Source: Alcanivorax sp. (GTDB lineage: Bacteria > Pseudomonadota > Gammaproteobacteria > Pseudomonadales > Alcanivoracaceae). Taken from it: 7,148 nt of DNA. Below are positions 5,752 through 7,148 of this stretch, one piece after another. Position 1 is the first letter of the stretch, and every line of letters starts with the position of its first letter. The position numbers and the translations under genes are program-made. The stretch spans positions 1 through 7,148 of the forward strand of contig SLJS01000062.1 in NCBI GenBank assembly GCA_007135015.1. The letters run 5' to 3'. The notes below the pieces were generated by a model, which made no database searches, was not told where the DNA came from, and worked only from the letters and a program-made list of their open reading frames with translations.

Positions 5752-5794
5752 GCGTCGAGGGCCAAGCGCCGAGCCCCGAGCGCCGAGCCCCGAG
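5752..5794 (+). repeat. tandem 14-bp repeat, two exact copies plus one decayed copy
   Basis: GCGCCGAGCCCCGA occurs exactly at 5766-5779 and 5780-5793. The 14 bases before it (5752-5765) match the unit in 10 of 14 positions and begin three bases after the kinase stop codon. Part of the tandem (5768-5786) forms the left outer arm of the following palindrome. Confidence 0.75.
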
Positions 5795-5795
5795 A

Positions 5796-5820
5796 GTAGG
5801 AGCGCTGCTTGCAGCGCGAA
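5796..5820 (+). repeat. REP-like unit with GTAG head (left unit of the 5766-5921 element)
   Basis: GTAG is followed by GAGCGCTGCTTGCAGCGCGAA, a perfect 7-bp hairpin GCGCTGC-TT-GCAGCGC. The head and hairpin match the GTRG-REP format. Confidence 0.75.
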
Positions 5821-5850
5821 AACCCGGAAATCTGGCACGGTGCCAGGTTC

Positions 5851-5875
5851 TTCGCGCTGCAAGCAGCGCTCCTGT
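5851..5875 (-). repeat. REP-like unit, inverted (right unit of the 5766-5921 element)
   Basis: On the minus strand it carries the same hairpin GCGCTGC-TT-GCAGCGC, but its head reads ACAG in place of GTAG. If the head is what a RAYT recognises, this copy may be inactive. Confidence 0.7.
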
Positions 5876-5924
5876 AAACCGGCCCGCATTACCGCCTGAC
5901 GTTCGGCGCTCGGGGCTCGGCCCC

Positions 5925-6782
5925 TCAAACCTTCTTCTTCTGCAGATTCCACACCCCCGCGGCCACGATCACCGCCATGCCCGCCACCGTGGTCCAGTGC
6001 AGCAGCTCCCCCCAGAACATCCACCCCAGCACCGCGGCCCAGACCACCGAAGTGTAGTTGTAGACGCCGATACGCCCCGGTGTGGCGATCTGGTAGGCGG
6101 TGGTCATGGCCAGTTGCGCCACGGTGGCGAGCAGGCCGATGCCGATCAGCCAGGGCCAGTGTTCCGCTGCGGGAAGAGGGCGGGCCCAGGCCAGGGGAAT
6201 GGCCGAGATCAGGGTGCTGAAGACCCCGAACCAGAAAATGATCCGTCTCGGCGGTTCGGTGTCGGCCATGCGGCGGATACTGACCTTGGCCAGGCTCATC
6301 AGCAGCGCGCCGAGCAGCGCCACCAGCAATACCGGGTTCGGGTCCCCCGCCGGGCGCAGCACGATGGCGACGCCGATAAAGCCCACCACAATGGCCCAGA
6401 AGGTACGGCTGTCGAGGCGGTCATTGAGCCACAACCAGCCCACCAGTGGCAGGAAAAAGGGCGCGGTCATCTTCACCAGCACGGCCTCGGCCAGCGGAAC
6501 ATGGGCAATGACGTAGAAGAAACAGAACATGGCCGCCACACCGGTGGCCGCGCGGAAAAGGTGAATTCCGATGCGCCGGGTGCGCAGGCCCCGGAGGCCG
6601 CCGTGATTGATCAGCATGGGCATCAGGATCATCAGGCCCAGCAGGTTGCGGAAGAACACAATGACTTCGCTGGGCAGCTCGGCCGAGACATGCTTGATCA
6701 TGGCCGCCATCACCGCCAGCAGCAGCTCGCCCAGGATCAGCAGCAGGGCCCCGCGAAGGGTATTGTCGGAGAGTCGTTGCAA
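5925..6782 (-). CDS. EamA-family (DMT superfamily) transporter, 10 predicted membrane helices
   Basis: The 285-residue inner-membrane protein has the internal duplication of the drug/metabolite transporter superfamily: an EamA repeat at about 11-143 and another at about 150-280, each with five hydrophobic stretches. The second half carries the typical VYNYTSVVWAAVLGWMFWGE-type segment (about 240-259), and the tail ends in KKKV on the presumed cytoplasmic side. The first helix (GALLLILGELLLAVMAAMI) starts about ten residues in. The start is a TTG at 6782: an in-frame TGA lies at 6800-6798 and no ATG or GTG falls between, while the next ATG would cut into helix 1. A GGGG stretch about 9 bases upstream is a weak ribosome binding site. 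Members export or import amino acids, nucleosides, SAM or drugs; nothing here identifies the substrate. It is convergent with the kinase and divergent from thpR. Confidence 0.9.
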   Translation of the reverse strand: MQRLSDNTLRGALLLILGELLLAVMAAMIKHVSAELPSEVIVFFRNLLGLMILMPMLINHGGLRGLRTRRIGIHLFRAATGVAAMFCFFYVIAHVPLAEAVLVKMTAPFFLPLVGWLWLNDRLDSRTFWAIVVGFIGVAIVLRPAGDPNPVLLVALLGALLMSLAKVSIRRMADTEPPRRIIFWFGVFSTLISAIPLAWARPLPAAEHWPWLIGIGLLATVAQLAMTTAYQIATPGRIGVYNYTSVVWAAVLGWMFWGELLHWTTVAGMAVIVAAGVWNLQKKKV

Positions 6783-6933
6783 GATGCCGGCCCCGGATCA
6801 TGAATTGTTCACGGCTTCAGGGAAGCGGTATGCTTGCCCCGGCCCGGGAAATTCCGTTTCGCTGATGCGGGCATGCCGGCGCGGATTGTAACCGGGGCGG
6901 CCCGGGGTCGCCACGAAGGGGACATTAGAGACC

Positions 6934-7148
6934 ATGCGCTGTTTTTTCGGAGTGGGGGTGGACCATCAGCTCGCCCTGGAACTGATCTCGCTGCGGGACA
7001 GGGCGCTGGAGCACCTCGACGGAGCCGGTCCCGGGCCGGTAAGCGCGGGCAACTTCCATCTCACCCTTGCCTTTCTCGGCGACCTGCCCGCCGATCGGCT
7101 GCCGCTGCTGCGCGACTGTGCCCGGGCCGTCGCGCCCGCCATCCCGCC
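6934..7148 (+). CDS. thpR: RNA 2',3'-cyclic phosphodiesterase (2H phosphoesterase, LigT/ThpR family), N-terminal part
   Basis: The first 71 codons are present and the gene continues past the window (E. coli ThpR is 176 aa). The product starts MRCFFGVGVDHQLALEL and carries the first HxTx signature of the 2H phosphoesterases, FHLTLAFLGD, at 41-50, with the catalytic His at 42 and Thr at 44. The second HxTx motif should lie beyond the edge. ThpR opens 2',3'-cyclic phosphates on RNA ends, and archaeal and bacterial members also ligate tRNA halves in vitro. ATG 6934 is the natural start because the FFxV strand begins two residues in. The upstream site (AGAG, 5-6 bases away) is weak. The 151 bp between this gene and the divergent transporter (6783-6933) hold GC-rich partial palindromes and no promoter I would defend. 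Confidence 0.88.
   Translation, partial: MRCFFGVGVDHQLALELISLRDRALEHLDGAGPGPVSAGNFHLTLAFLGDLPADRLPLLRDCARAVAPAIP

Larger units (their letters stand above)
5766..5921. repeat. composite nested palindrome between convergent genes (BIME-like, possible bidirectional terminator)
   Basis: The outer arms are a perfect 19-bp inverted repeat, 5768-5786 against 5903-5921. Inside are two REP-like units in inverted orientation whose arms 5799-5820 and 5851-5872 are perfectly complementary over 22 bp. The centre contains CTGGCAC-G-GTGCCAG, and 5834-5857 is identical over 24 bases to 4232-4255 of the first element. It fills nearly all of the 175 bp between the kinase stop and the transporter stop, so it may block read-through in both directions. 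There is no T-run, so it is not a textbook intrinsic terminator. Confidence 0.85.

Noticed and set aside
4163..5921. CRISPR array or integron-like attachment sites
   Set aside because: Only two element copies, about 1.5 kb apart with a gene between, no regular spacers, no cas gene or integrase; the REP/BIME format explains them better.
5997..6803. Long plus-strand frame antisense to the transporter
   Set aside because: Gln/His/Asp-rich antisense reading of hydrophobic helices; no domain recognisable.
6783..6933. Promoters in the transporter-thpR intergenic region
   Set aside because: TTGTTC (6805) with TATGCT (6829) at 18 bases and other pairs are too weak to defend.

Overview
The window is chromosomal DNA from a GC-rich Gammaproteobacterium. 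The strongest evidence is an RluA that follows the E. coli protein almost block by block. A Lon of the AsrA/Lon-2 type and REP-type palindromes with GTRG heads, as known from Pseudomonas and relatives, agree with this. A Chromatiales/Ectothiorhodospiraceae-like or pseudomonad-like host is a guess from general style; no marker gene fixes the genus.

Layout. Minus strand, read right to left: a SAM-dependent methyltransferase (4036-3398), an ATP-dependent Lon protease (3315-928), RluA pseudouridine synthase (938-258, overlapping the end of lon), then about 200 bp of gene-free, repeat-bearing DNA and perhaps the first 16 codons of another minus-strand gene leaving at the left edge. A sigma-70-like promoter lies just upstream of the methyltransferase and a sigma-32-like promoter candidate just upstream of lon, so the cluster may have both housekeeping and heat-shock inputs. 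Plus strand: an ABC1/UbiB-family atypical kinase (4493-5749, probable TTG start). Minus strand: an EamA/DMT transporter (6782-5925), convergent with the kinase. Plus strand: the first 71 codons of ThpR (from 6934), divergent from the transporter.

The kinase gene is bracketed by two related composite palindromes, 4163-4294 and 5766-5921. Each consists of two REP-like hairpins in inverted orientation around an identical 24-base core containing GGCACGGTGCC, and each is wrapped in a further outer inverted repeat that differs between the two. A fragment of the outer arm of the first recurs near the left edge (130-144). These elements are the least ordinary part of the window.

Functionally, lon and rluA are probably translationally coupled (protein quality control plus rRNA/tRNA modification), with a methyltransferase of unknown substrate ahead of them. 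The kinase, transporter and ThpR look like separate transcription units. I see no phage genes, transposase, CRISPR, tRNA or rRNA, and no evidence of a multi-gene novel defence or biosynthetic system.
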